Assembly (NCBI RefSeq): GCF_900107965.1
Contig: NZ_FNVU01000008.1
Span: forward strand, 1-64,000
DNA from: Actinacidiphila yanglinensis
GTDB taxonomy: Bacteria > Actinomycetota > Actinomycetes > Streptomycetales > Streptomycetaceae
Direction of reading: 5' to 3'
DNA: 64,000 nucleotides
Each line of letters starts with the position of its first letter. Within the stretch, counting starts at the first letter, position 1. Under the pieces are notes generated by a model. It did not search any database, was not told where the DNA came from, and saw only the letters and a program-made list of their open reading frames with translations. Position numbers and translations under genes: made by a program. Of the stretch, positions 16,475-24,403 are shown one piece after another.

Positions 16475-17170
16475 TCAGGCTCCTTCTTCTTGGAGGATGG
16501 TGGGATCCGATCCGCCGAGCGCGTCGCGCAGTCTGCCGCGGGCCCGGTTCAGCCGCGAGCGCACGGTGCCCACCGGTATGCCCAGGGCCTCGGCGGCCTC
16601 CGCGTAGTTGAGGTCCCCCCAGGCGACGACCAGCAGTACGTCCCGGTAGCGGGCCGGCAGCTTCGCCAGGGCTCCCGCCAGCGCGCCGCGCACGCTCTCG
16701 GCCGAGACGCGGGCGGCCACCTGCTCGGCCATCGGTTCGTCGCCGCCGCTCCAGCCGTCGGGCGCGGTCGCGGCCGCCCGCGACAGGGCCCGCAGCCGGC
16801 GCGCCTCGGCCCGCCGGTGGTCGTGGACGAGATTCGTGGCGATCCCGTACAGCCACGGGCGCGCCTGCGGTCGCGACACGTCGTACCGGCGCCGCCGCTG
16901 GAAGGCGACCACGAACGCCTCGGCCATCAGGTCGTCCGCGACCTCCGCCCCGACCCGTCGCGCCGCATACCGGTGGATGTCCTCGGCGTAGCGGTCGAAG
17001 AGCTCGGCGAACGCCTCGGGCTCGTCCAACGATCTCTCGATGATCGACGCGTCGGATTCGGACGGTTCGTCCGGACCCGGGGCATGGCGGACACCGGTCT
17101 CCGGCGCCGCCGTCACTGGCCATCTCGCACTGAACTCATGGATTTCCTTCGGAGCGTCGGACACGGTCAC
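16475..17170 (-). CDS. ECF-family RNA polymerase sigma factor
   Basis: 231 residues from a GTG at 17170 (a second GTG at 17164 is also possible). Region 2 reads AELFDRYAEDIHRYAARRVG...ADDLMAEAFVVAFQRRRRY with RPWLYGIATNLVHDHRR; region 4 reads LPARYRDVLLVVAWGDLNYAEAAEALGIPVGTVRSRLNRARGRLR, a complete helix-turn-helix. The first 50 residues are an extra acidic/Ser-rich segment. The gene is followed two bases later by the membrane partner, so the two are one transcription unit. It should redirect polymerase to a small stress regulon; the signal is not apparent from sequence. Confidence 0.92.
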   Translation of the reverse strand: MTVSDAPKEIHEFSARWPVTAAPETGVRHAPGPDEPSESDASIIERSLDEPEAFAELFDRYAEDIHRYAARRVGAEVADDLMAEAFVVAFQRRRRYDVSRPQARPWLYGIATNLVHDHRRAEARRLRALSRAAATAPDGWSGGDEPMAEQVAARVSAESVRGALAGALAKLPARYRDVLLVVAWGDLNYAEAAEALGIPVGTVRSRLNRARGRLRDALGGSDPTILQEEGA

Positions 17171-17429
17171 CTACTGTCCGCCGATGCCCGCGTTCGGGTT
17201 CCGGGCCGAGGGATGAAGCCGGCACTCCGCGCACCAGGATCCGTGAATAGCCGTGACCCGTCGGGGCAGTGAACGTGAGGGCACCGCGAACAACCGGTCG
17301 GCTCCGCGTCAGCTTTTGGGGTATCCGCGGTGTCGGCGGCGCTCCTTCGAGCGGGACCGGCCTCCGTCCTCGGGGCCCGCCACCTGTCCGGACTCCAGTA
17401 CCCCGCCGGACACCGGCGAACGCACGGAG

Positions 17430-18087
17430 GTTCTCCACCGTCTGGCCCGGCTGATCCGCGAGATCGAACGGCCGCATCCCCGTCGCGTCGGTGTGGACGG
17501 ATTCTCCGCGTCCGGCAGATCGACGTTGGCCGGGGAACTGGCCGCCGCGGTAACGGATTGCGGGCGGAGCTGCCTTCGGGGCCGAACCGGACGACTTCAA
17601 GTGGACCCGGGCCGAGCGGCCTCCGGGCCCGGCCGGCTTCTACCGCGGCGCGTTCGATCCCGACGCGATCCGCGCTCTCCTGCTGTCGCCCCCTGGACCG
17701 GGCGGAGTTCGACGGATCCGCGTGAGGTTCTTCGACCAACGGAACCAGAATCCGTTCCCGGACGAGGTGCGGTCCGTGTCCGACGACGCGGTCGTGATCG
17801 CCGACGGCGCCTGTCCGCTCCGCCCGGAACTTCGCGATTTCTTTGACTTCCGCATCTTCGTCGACATCGATTTCGACCTGGTGCCGGCCAGGGGCGCCGG
17901 GCGTGACGCCGCCTGGAGGGAATCCGAGCAGGCGACTGCAGAGCACTACTGCGATTACTACATCCCCGCCGAGCGGATCTACGACACCGAGGCCGATCCT
18001 CGATCCCCCGCCGATGTCATCGTGGACAACCGGAATCCCGCACACCCGGTGCTTCGCCAGGGCCGAACGCGTCGAGCCGCCACGTAA
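17430..18087 (+). pseudogene. Broken uridine-kinase-like P-loop kinase gene
   Basis: Protein-coding traces run in two frames. First, LIREIERPHPRRVGVDGFSASGRSTLAGELAAAV (17440-17550) has the P-loop of uridine kinases with Arg in place of the usual Lys (SASGRST). After a shift near 17560-17580, DDFKWTRAER, GFYRGAFDPDAIRALLLSP, then AVVIADGACPLRPELRDFFDFRIFVDIDFDLV and YYIPAERIYDTEADP continue to a TAA at 18085-18087. The order and spacing match the family, so this is one gene broken by at least one frameshift and lacking a clear start. The surrounding 17171-18207 holds no other convincing gene. Confidence 0.7.
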
Positions 18088-18207
18088 GGCGCTCGGGAAG
18101 GCGAACACCACGGGCATTCCGCCATGGTCGGGCTCCTTCGCGCACCCCTCGCCAATGCCCGCCAACCTCTTCGCAGGGAAGCCGATGCCCGCGCGCGCAC
18201 GAAGTGC

Positions 18208-18948
18208 CTAGGGAACTTCGGGCGGGACGGACTCGGACATGCGGGCGAGGCCGATCCGGGCGGCGTTGCGGATGTGGGTGGCGCTGGCCTCGGCGGCGGC
18301 GTCCGCGTCGCGGGCCTCGATCGCGCAGAGCAGCGTGTGGATCTCGGCCAGGCTCTGCCGCACCCGGCCGGGCACGGAGAAGGAGGTCTGCCGCAGCAGC
18401 CGGACCCTGCTCTGCAGGCCGGTGAGGGTCCAGGTCAGCACGGGGCTGGCGGCGCCCTCCAGCAGGGCCTCGTAGAAGGCGTCCTTGGCGCGCAGCGGGC
18501 CGAGGGTGTCCTCGGTGGGCGCGGACGCGGTGGCCAGCTCGTCGTAGACCTGGCGCAGGTGGCGCACCTGGCCGTCGGTGGCACGCTCGGTGAACCGCCG
18601 GGCGGCGAGCATCTCCAGGACGCCGCGCAGTTCGTAGATGTCGGCGGCCTCGCTCACCGTCAGGACCGTGACGATCGCGCCGCGCTGCGGGACGGAGGTC
18701 ACCAGGCCCTCGGACTCCAGGCGGACCACGGCCTCGCGGACCGTGGCCCTGGACACCCCGAGCCGTTCCATGAGTTCGCGTTCGATCAGCCGCTGGCCGG
18801 GGCGCAGCTTCAGGTCGAGGATCTCCCGCCGCAGGATGTCGAGTACCTGGTTGCGCAGCGGCGTGGAGACCCGGCCGATCGCCGCGGGCCGCCAGCCTTG
18901 GGCCGCGGCTTCTGCCGCCGCTTCGGTGTGCGCTTCGTCCGGTGTCAT
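18208..18948 (-). CDS. GntR-family FCD regulator 1 of the catabolic island
   Basis: 246 residues from the ATG at 18948, with a G-rich ribosome site upstream. Winged helix: LDLKLRPGQRLIERELMERLGVSRATVREAVVRLESEGLVTSVPQRGAIVTVL (about 44-96). The FCD ligand domain follows (DIYELRGVLEMLAARRF, LRAKDAFYEALLEGAASPVL, IHTLLCAIEARDADAA). It is about half identical by eye to the second regulator at 20789-21523, so the two arose by duplication. The intergenic region to the divergent thiolase-like gene contains ATCGTCTGACAGT, the proposed operator. Such regulators are usually repressors released by the substrate or its CoA ester; that is inference here. Confidence 0.92.
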   Translation of the reverse strand: MTPDEAHTEAAAEAAAQGWRPAAIGRVSTPLRNQVLDILRREILDLKLRPGQRLIERELMERLGVSRATVREAVVRLESEGLVTSVPQRGAIVTVLTVSEAADIYELRGVLEMLAARRFTERATDGQVRHLRQVYDELATASAPTEDTLGPLRAKDAFYEALLEGAASPVLTWTLTGLQSRVRLLRQTSFSVPGRVRQSLAEIHTLLCAIEARDADAAAEASATHIRNAARIGLARMSESVPPEVP

Positions 18949-19067
18949 CCGATGCCCCCCGTGGCCTGTTGTGCGGGGACGGCGCCGGCCGCCGGGCCGT
19001 GACCTGCGGCGGTGCCATCGATGGATTCCCGTTCGGGCATGGTGCCCGTGGGGTCCTTGCAGATATT

Positions 19068-19080
19068 ATCGTCTGACAGT
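19068..19080. promoter_or_regulatory. Proposed FCD-GntR operator, copy 1
   Basis: ATCGTCTGACAGT, a variant of ATTGTCTGACAAT, with the GTC-T-GAC core at 19071-19077. It sits between the divergent regulator (start 18948) and thiolase-like gene (start 19108), 28 bp from the latter's start codon, so it probably overlaps its promoter. Confidence 0.65.
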
Positions 19081-19107
19081 CGGACGAACTGACAGAGGGA
19101 GTTGGGT

Positions 19108-20259
19108 GTGGGTTCAGGAATCGGGCCGCCCCCCGGAGTCGCGGTCATCGGCGCGGGAGCCACGGAACAAGGGGAGATTCCTGGTGAATCACCCGAAATC
19201 ATCGCAGTCCGGGCCGCGGTGGCCGCGCTGGAGGACGCCGGGATCGACAAGTCGGCCGTGGACGGCCTGATCACCTGCAAGGCGCCGCTCACCGACCACG
19301 GCACCGACGAGAGCATGGGGCCCCTGCTCGGCATCAACCCCGACTACAGCACCACCCTCGACTACGGCATGGCCGGCTTCTCGCTGCACCTCGCCGCGAT
19401 GGCGATCCGGGCCGGCCTGGCGAGCACGGTGCTGCTCACCTACGGCACCAACGCCCGCAGCGCGCGGATCGGCTTCAGCCGCCCGATCGGCGGCTCGGCG
19501 GAGTGGGCGGCCCTCAACGGCTTCCTGCACGTGGCGGGCCCGGCCGCGATGGCGGCCCGGCGCCACATGCATCTGTACGGCACGACCGAGGAGCAGTTGG
19601 GCTGGGTCAGCGTCGCGCAGCGGGAATGGGCGGCGCTCAACCCGCGCGCGGTCTTCCGCTCCCCCATGGGCATCGGCGACTACCTCGCGCAGCCCTACGT
19701 GGTGGAGCCGCTGCGGCGGGCCGACCTGACCGTCATCTCCGACGGCGGCGCGGCCTTCGTGGTCACCTCCTCCGAGCGGGCGGTCGATCTGCACGCCGCA
19801 CCGGTGCACCTGCTGGGCATGGCGCAGCGCTCGGCGATCCGCAACGAGCAGAACGACGACAAGCTGATGCGCCCGTGGCTGGGCGACATCGCCGAGCAGG
19901 TGTACCGCAACTCCGGCCTCGGGCCCGGCGACATGGACCTGGCGTACCTGCAGGACGGCACCTCGGTGTGGGTGCTGCAGATGCTGGAGTACTACGGGTT
20001 CTGCGGCATCGGCGAGGCCGGTCCGTTCCTGGCCGAGGGCCACACCCGGCCGGGCGGGCGGCTGCCGGTCAACACCCACGGCGGGCAGCTCTCCGAGAGC
20101 TACACCCACAACTGGATGCACCTGTACGAGGCGGTGGCCCAACTGCGGGGCGAGGCCGGGGACCGGCAGGTCCCGGGGGCGGAGATCGCCCTGCACGCCC
20201 AGACGCACGACTTCTGGAAGGGCGCCGCCACCATCCTGTCCACCCGGAGTGCGCTGTGA
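19108..20259 (+). CDS. Thiolase-superfamily protein without nucleophilic Cys (Ltp2/SCP2-like retro-aldolase candidate)
   Basis: 383 residues from a GTG at 19108, six bases after AGAGGGAG. The two-lobed thiolase fold is visible: ALEDAGIDKSAVDGLITCK, the nucleophile region TTLDYGMAGFSLHLAAMAI, TVISDGGAAFVVTSSERA, and the C-terminal NTHGGQLSESYTHNWMHLYEAV. Thiolases carry Cys where this protein has Gly (DYGMAG), so Claisen condensation is unlikely. Relatives that lack this Cys and pair with a DUF35 protein include the steroid side-chain aldolases (Ltp2 with ChsH2). The next gene encodes a DUF35 protein and overlaps by 4 bp (GTGA), strongly supporting a complex. Proposed role: retro-aldol cleavage of a beta-hydroxyacyl-CoA; substrate unknown. 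Confidence 0.85.
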   Translation: MGSGIGPPPGVAVIGAGATEQGEIPGESPEIIAVRAAVAALEDAGIDKSAVDGLITCKAPLTDHGTDESMGPLLGINPDYSTTLDYGMAGFSLHLAAMAIRAGLASTVLLTYGTNARSARIGFSRPIGGSAEWAALNGFLHVAGPAAMAARRHMHLYGTTEEQLGWVSVAQREWAALNPRAVFRSPMGIGDYLAQPYVVEPLRRADLTVISDGGAAFVVTSSERAVDLHAAPVHLLGMAQRSAIRNEQNDDKLMRPWLGDIAEQVYRNSGLGPGDMDLAYLQDGTSVWVLQMLEYYGFCGIGEAGPFLAEGHTRPGGRLPVNTHGGQLSESYTHNWMHLYEAVAQLRGEAGDRQVPGAEIALHAQTHDFWKGAATILSTRSAL

Positions 20260-20672
20260 ACACGATCGCCAAGCCCCTGCCCGACCTGTCCGACCCGGTG
20301 ACCGCGCCGTTCTGGGCGGCCACCCGCGAGGGTCGGCTCACCGTCCCGCGCTGCACCTTCTGCGGCTACCGGCTGTGGCCGCCGGAGGCGGTGTGCCCGG
20401 AGTGCCAGCACGCGGAGTTCGCCTGGGAGGAGGTCGAGCCGGCCGGCACCCTGTGGAGCCACGCCACCTACCACCGCGCCCTCGACCCGGCCTTCGCCGA
20501 CGAACTGCCCTACGTGGTCGGCCTGGTGGAGTTGACCTGCGGGCTGAAGATGTACGGCATCATGCGCGGAGACCTCACCGGCATGGCGATCGGCCGCGCG
20601 GTCACGGCGGTGTTCGAGCCGGTGAACGACGAGGTGACCTTCGTCCGCTGGGCGCTGGCCACCGGCGGGTGA
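20256..20672 (+). CDS. DUF35 OB-fold protein with zinc ribbon (thiolase/aldolase partner)
   Basis: 138 residues from a GTG at 20256 that overlaps the stop of the thiolase-like gene. The N-terminal helix (PVTAPFWAATREGRL) and rubredoxin-like zinc ribbon (RCTFCG and CPECQH, about residues 32-49) are followed by an OB fold (GTLWSHATYHRA, YVVGLVELTCGLKMYGIM, VTAVFEPV). DUF35 proteins bind acyl-CoA thiolases and aldolases and are needed for their stability or activity. A strong terminator follows 51 bp after the stop, so this is a two-gene operon. Confidence 0.9.
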   Translation: MNTIAKPLPDLSDPVTAPFWAATREGRLTVPRCTFCGYRLWPPEAVCPECQHAEFAWEEVEPAGTLWSHATYHRALDPAFADELPYVVGLVELTCGLKMYGIMRGDLTGMAIGRAVTAVFEPVNDEVTFVRWALATGG

Positions 20673-20722
20673 ACCCGGGAGGTGACCCCCGGCAGGTGCC
20701 GCCCGGCGGGTGAGACGGCGAA

Positions 20723-20752
20723 GCGGCGGCCCGGCAGATGCCGGGCCGCCGC
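20723..20752. terminator. Intrinsic terminator between convergent genes
   Basis: A perfect 12-bp stem: GCGGCGGCCCGG at 20723-20734, loop CAGATG, CCGGGCCGCCGC at 20741-20752. It serves the thiolase/DUF35 unit and, from the other side, the second regulator gene. Confidence 0.85.
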
Positions 20753-20788
20753 TCTCCCCCGGAGGGGCCCACGGCGCGTGACGTGCTG

Positions 20789-21523
20789 TCAGTTCCGGGC
20801 CGCTTCCGCCTCGTTCTCCGCCAGCTGGTTCAGCGCGCTCGCGGCGGCGTTGCGCACGTGCGCGGTCGCCGCGGCCGCCACCGCGTCCAGGTCGCGCCGC
20901 TCGATGGCGTCGACGAGCTGGCGGATCTCCTCCAGCGACGCCTCGGGGCGGCCGGCGGTGGCAAGAGAGGTGGCCCGCAGCAGCCGGATGCGCCCCTGCA
21001 TGGTCTGCAGGGTCTGGGCGAGGACCGGGCTGCGCGCGCCCTCGAAGACGATCTGGTAGAAGTCGTCCTTGGCCCGCAGCCGGGTCTGGGTCTCCGAGCC
21101 GGCCTCGGTGATCTCCTCGATCCGGACCAGGGCGCGGCGCAGTTCGGCGATCTCCTCGTCGCCGGCCCGCTTCACGAAGCGCTGCATCACCAGCACCTCC
21201 AGCGGGACCCGCATCTCGTAGATGTCCTCGGCCTCGACCGGGGAGAGCACCGCGACGATCGCGCCGTGCTGGGGCTGGATGGTGACCAGCCCCTCGGCGA
21301 CGAGGCGGGAGAGCACCTCGCGGATGGTCGGCCGCGACACGCCCAGCTGCTCGATCAGCTCCCGCTCGATCAGTCGCTGTCCGGGCCGCAGCTGGAAGTC
21401 GAGGATGCCCTGGCGGATCACGTCGAGGACCTGCTCGCGAATCGGGGCGGCGACGCGGCCGATCCGCGCCCCGGCGAGGGGCGCTCCGGCCTCGCTGCCC
21501 GCCGTGCTCTTGTCCGATCCCAC
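20789..21523 (-). CDS. GntR-family FCD regulator 2 of the catabolic island
   Basis: 244 residues from a GTG at 21523, which has GGGAGG seven to eight bases upstream; an earlier in-frame ATG at 21658 would lie beyond the operator and is rejected. Winged helix: LDFQLRPGQRLIERELIEQLGVSRPTIREVLSRLVAEGLVTIQPQHGAIVAVL. FCD domain: DIYEMRVPLEVLVMQRFVKR, LRAKDDFYQIVFEGARSPVL, IRQLVDAIERRDLDAV. It is a close paralogue of the regulator at 18208-18948. The perfect palindrome at 21629-21643 lies 106 bp upstream of its start. Its gene follows the ABC-transporter genes on the same strand. Confidence 0.92.
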   Translation of the reverse strand: MGSDKSTAGSEAGAPLAGARIGRVAAPIREQVLDVIRQGILDFQLRPGQRLIERELIEQLGVSRPTIREVLSRLVAEGLVTIQPQHGAIVAVLSPVEAEDIYEMRVPLEVLVMQRFVKRAGDEEIAELRRALVRIEEITEAGSETQTRLRAKDDFYQIVFEGARSPVLAQTLQTMQGRIRLLRATSLATAGRPEASLEEIRQLVDAIERRDLDAVAAAATAHVRNAAASALNQLAENEAEAARN

Positions 21524-21628
21524 GCTGTGTCCTCCCAAAGGCGGCCTTCGCGGCCGTGTGCTTCGTTTCACGGTGCCGGCGTCCCTGCATGTCGGCGGCG
21601 GAGCCGGGGACGCCGATCGGCGCTCATA

Positions 21629-21643
21629 CATTGTCTGACAATG
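21629..21643. promoter_or_regulatory. Proposed FCD-GntR operator, copy 2 (perfect)
   Basis: CATTGTCTGACAATG is a perfect 15-bp palindrome around a central T at 21636, in the promoter region of regulator 2. It is the best copy of the motif shared by all promoter regions of this island and resembles known FadR/FCD-type sites of the form TNGTNNNACNA. Confidence 0.75.
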
Positions 21644-21793
21644 AGCCGGTGCGCCCACCCAGCATAGGGCCTGCGCGGTCCGTGGCCGCCACTCGCGGCC
21701 GCCGCGGCCGCCGCCCCGCGAGGGCCGGCGGGGCGGCGGCCGCGGCCGTGACGGCGCCGCCGGCCGCGCGCGGCAGTGCCCCTGGACGCGCGG

Positions 21794-22504
21794 TCATGCG
21801 AAGTACGCCGACGCGATGTCGCTGGCGTCCTCCCACAACCGGACCCGCCCGTCGTTGAGCAGGTGGACCCGGTCGCAGTGCTCGTGCAGCATGCGGCTGT
21901 TCTGGTCCACGACCAGCACGCCGATGCCGTGCGCCCGGCCGAGCCCGGCCAGCGCCTCGATGGCCGTGCGCAGTGCCCGGGGCGAGAGGCCGAGGCTCAT
22001 CTCGTCCACGAGCAGCACCCGCGGGCTGCCGATGAGCCCGCGGAAGAGGGCGACCATCTGCTGCTCGCCGCCGCTGAGCCGGCCGGCCTTCTGGCCGCGC
22101 AGCCGCACGACGGCCGGGAACGCCTCCTCCAGCGCGCCCCGAAGCGTCCGCTCGGCAGGCACCTTCCGGACGATCCCGAGCCGGATGTTCTCCTCCACCG
22201 TGAGGTCGGCGAAGATGCCGCGGCCCTCGGGGACGTGGGCGACGCCGGCTCGGGCGACGGCCTCGGGCCGCGCCGGCAGCCGCACGCCGTCCAGCGAGAT
22301 CACCCCGCCGCTGCGGGCGGCCAGGCCCGAGATGGCGCGCAGCGTGGTGGTCTTGCCGGCGCCGTTGCGGCCGGCCAGGCCGACGATCTCCCCGGGCGCG
22401 ACGGCCAGTGACAGCCCGTCGAGCACCCGCGCACCCGAGAAACGCACGTGCAGGTCCTGAATGCTCAGGCCGGCGCCGGCCCTCTCCTCGCTCACCGCGG
22501 TCAT
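21794..22504 (-). CDS. livF: Branched-chain-amino-acid-type ABC transporter ATPase (LivF type)
   Basis: 236 residues from the ATG at 22504, overlapping the stop of the preceding fusion gene by 4 bp (ATGA). Walker A GRNGAGKT (about 45-52), Q-loop region VAHVPEGRGIFADLTVEENI typical of LivF, signature LSGGEQQM, Walker B VLLVDEMSLGLSP. It is the second ATPase of a LIV/HAAT-class importer; the first is fused to LivM. In this cluster the imported compound is probably an organic acid rather than an amino acid. The last residues (ASDIASAYFA) are the normal family end. Confidence 0.93.
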   Translation of the reverse strand: MTAVSEERAGAGLSIQDLHVRFSGARVLDGLSLAVAPGEIVGLAGRNGAGKTTTLRAISGLAARSGGVISLDGVRLPARPEAVARAGVAHVPEGRGIFADLTVEENIRLGIVRKVPAERTLRGALEEAFPAVVRLRGQKAGRLSGGEQQMVALFRGLIGSPRVLLVDEMSLGLSPRALRTAIEALAGLGRAHGIGVLVVDQNSRMLHEHCDRVHLLNDGRVRLWEDASDIASAYFA

Positions 22505-24360
22505 GACTTCCCTCCGGCTCCGACGAACACATCGACGACCTGGTCGTCGCTCAGCACGTCGCCGGCCGTGCCGGAGGTGAGGACCCGACCGAAGTCCAGC
22601 ACCGTGCAGCGATCGGCGATCCTGCGGACGAACCCGACATGGTGGGCGATCACCACCACGGTCACGCCCGCACGGCGCACGCCCTCGATGGCGCCGGCGA
22701 CGGCGTCGATCTCCTCCTCGCCGAGCCCGGCGGTCGGCTCGTCGAGCAGCAGCAGCTTGGGCTCGTTGGCCAGCGCACGCGCGATGTCGATGTGCTTCTG
22801 CTCGCCCATCGTCAGCTCGCCCGCGTGCACGCCCCAGCGGGACGCCGGAAAGTCCAGCAACTCCAGTGCGGCGACCGCCCGTTCACGGGCGACCCGGTCG
22901 CGGCGCCGGGTGCCGGGCAGCCCGGCCATCTCCAGCAGGGCGGAGCCGTTGTGCGTGGCGTACGCGCCCACCTCGACGTTCTGCCGGGCGGTGAGGTCGG
23001 CGACCAGCGAGGGGTGCTGGAAGGTCCGCGAGATGCCGCGCCCCCGGCGTACGGAGACGGGCAGCGCGGTCACGTCGTCGCCGTCCAGGACCACCCGGCC
23101 CGTGGCCGGCTGGATGCCGCTGATGCAGTTGAGCAGCGTGGTCTTGCCCGCGCCGTTCGGACCGATGACGGCGTGCACCTCGCCGCGGGCGACGCTCAGG
23201 TCCACCCCGCCCAGCGCCCGTACCCCGCCGAAATCGACGCCGATGCTCTCCAGCACCAGCAGCGGCGGGCCCGCGGGGGCCTGGCGCGGGCGGTCCTCGG
23301 CGGTGGCCGCGGGCACCGGCTGCTCGTCGGGCGCCACGGGGGCGTCGCCGGCCCGGGCCGTCTTCGGGCCCTCCGGCGCACCGGTCGCAGCCGGTGCCCG
23401 GCGCAGCGCGAACAGCTTGCGCACGGCCTGCTCGACCAGGTCGTACAGCCCGCGGTTGAAGAGCACCACGACGGCCAGCACCACCAGGGAGAACAGCAGT
23501 TGCGAGGCGGACGCCGAGGTGGAGGCGAAGCCGTTGACCAGGCTGAAGAAGAACACGGCGCCCAGCACCGGGCCGACGATGCTGCCGGTGCCGCCGACGG
23601 CGACGATCGCGAACAGCTCGATGGACTGGCTGATGCCGAAGGTGTCGGGCGACAGGTAGCCGACGTCCAGCGCCAGCATGCACCCGCCGAGCCCGGCGAC
23701 CGCTCCGGCCAGGGCCTGGGCGCGCACCTTCTCGCGGAAGACCCGCACGCCGAGGACGGCGGCGACGACCTCGTTCTCCTTCACCACGCGGGCCGCCATG
23801 CCCGCGCGGACCTTGGTGTAGCGCAGGCACAGCGCGACGCTGACGGCGAGCGCGATCCACACCGTGTAGTAGAGCCAGTCGCCTTCGGAGAGGCTGTTGG
23901 CGCCGATGGTGACGGGCAGCACGGCCAGGCCGTTGGAGCCGCCGGTCCAGTGGGACAGCCGGGCGCCGCTGATCAGGTCCACCGCTACCGCGCCGAGGAA
24001 GAACGTGCCCACCGCGGAGCCGAAGAACCTCAGCCGCACGAAGAGCGAGCCGATCACCGCGGCGACGAGCGCGGCGGCGACGACGCCGGCGATGATGGCC
24101 GGCACCCACGGCCAGTGGGCGTGGATGCGTACCGCGGCCATCACGTACGCGCCGATGGCGAAGTACACGAACTGGCCGAAGGAGAACTGGCCCGAGTAGC
24201 CGGTGAGCACGTCCAGCCCGACCGCCCCGACCGCGTAGATCATGGCGACGACGAGGATGCCCTGTTCGCTGACACCGGTCACCGCCAGCGGTGCGAGCGC
24301 CAGCAGCAACAGGAGTACCAGCGCGGGCCATCCCACGTCGTCCCTGGCTCGCGTCAGCAT
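22501..24360 (-). CDS. Fused LivM permease - LivG ATPase of a LIV-type importer
   Basis: 619 residues in one uninterrupted frame from the ATG at 24360. Residues about 1-320 are LivM: roughly eight to ten membrane helices with DVLTGYSGQFSFGQ and LAGAVAGLGGCMLALDVGYLSP plus SIELFAIVAVGGTGSIVGPVLGA. Residues about 325-365 are an Ala/Pro/Glu-rich linker. Residues about 366-619 are LivG: Walker A GPNGAGKT, GISRTFQHPSLVADLTARQNVEVG, signature GELTMGEQKH, Walker B LLLLDEPTAGLGEEE, and the H-loop VIAHHVGFV. Such fusions are known in the family but are less common than separate genes. It overlaps livF by 4 bp. Confidence 0.93.
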   Translation of the reverse strand: MLTRARDDVGWPALVLLLLLALAPLAVTGVSEQGILVVAMIYAVGAVGLDVLTGYSGQFSFGQFVYFAIGAYVMAAVRIHAHWPWVPAIIAGVVAAALVAAVIGSLFVRLRFFGSAVGTFFLGAVAVDLISGARLSHWTGGSNGLAVLPVTIGANSLSEGDWLYYTVWIALAVSVALCLRYTKVRAGMAARVVKENEVVAAVLGVRVFREKVRAQALAGAVAGLGGCMLALDVGYLSPDTFGISQSIELFAIVAVGGTGSIVGPVLGAVFFFSLVNGFASTSASASQLLFSLVVLAVVVLFNRGLYDLVEQAVRKLFALRRAPAATGAPEGPKTARAGDAPVAPDEQPVPAATAEDRPRQAPAGPPLLVLESIGVDFGGVRALGGVDLSVARGEVHAVIGPNGAGKTTLLNCISGIQPATGRVVLDGDDVTALPVSVRRGRGISRTFQHPSLVADLTARQNVEVGAYATHNGSALLEMAGLPGTRRRDRVARERAVAALELLDFPASRWGVHAGELTMGEQKHIDIARALANEPKLLLLDEPTAGLGEEEIDAVAGAIEGVRRAGVTVVVIAHHVGFVRRIADRCTVLDFGRVLTSGTAGDVLSDDQVVDVFVGAGGKS

Positions 24361-24403
24361 GGTTCAACTCCCGCGTTTTCGTGATGGGTTCGGGTGGGCG
24401 CGT

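Noticed and set aside
17285..17330. RLRVSFWGIRGVGG as a metallo-beta-lactamase start
   Set aside because: Only about 12 residues fit and no metal motif follows; chance resemblance is likely.
17722..18087. 121-codon frame as an independent gene
   Set aside because: It is the C-terminal part of a kinase whose P-loop lies upstream in another frame; no separate ribosome site.
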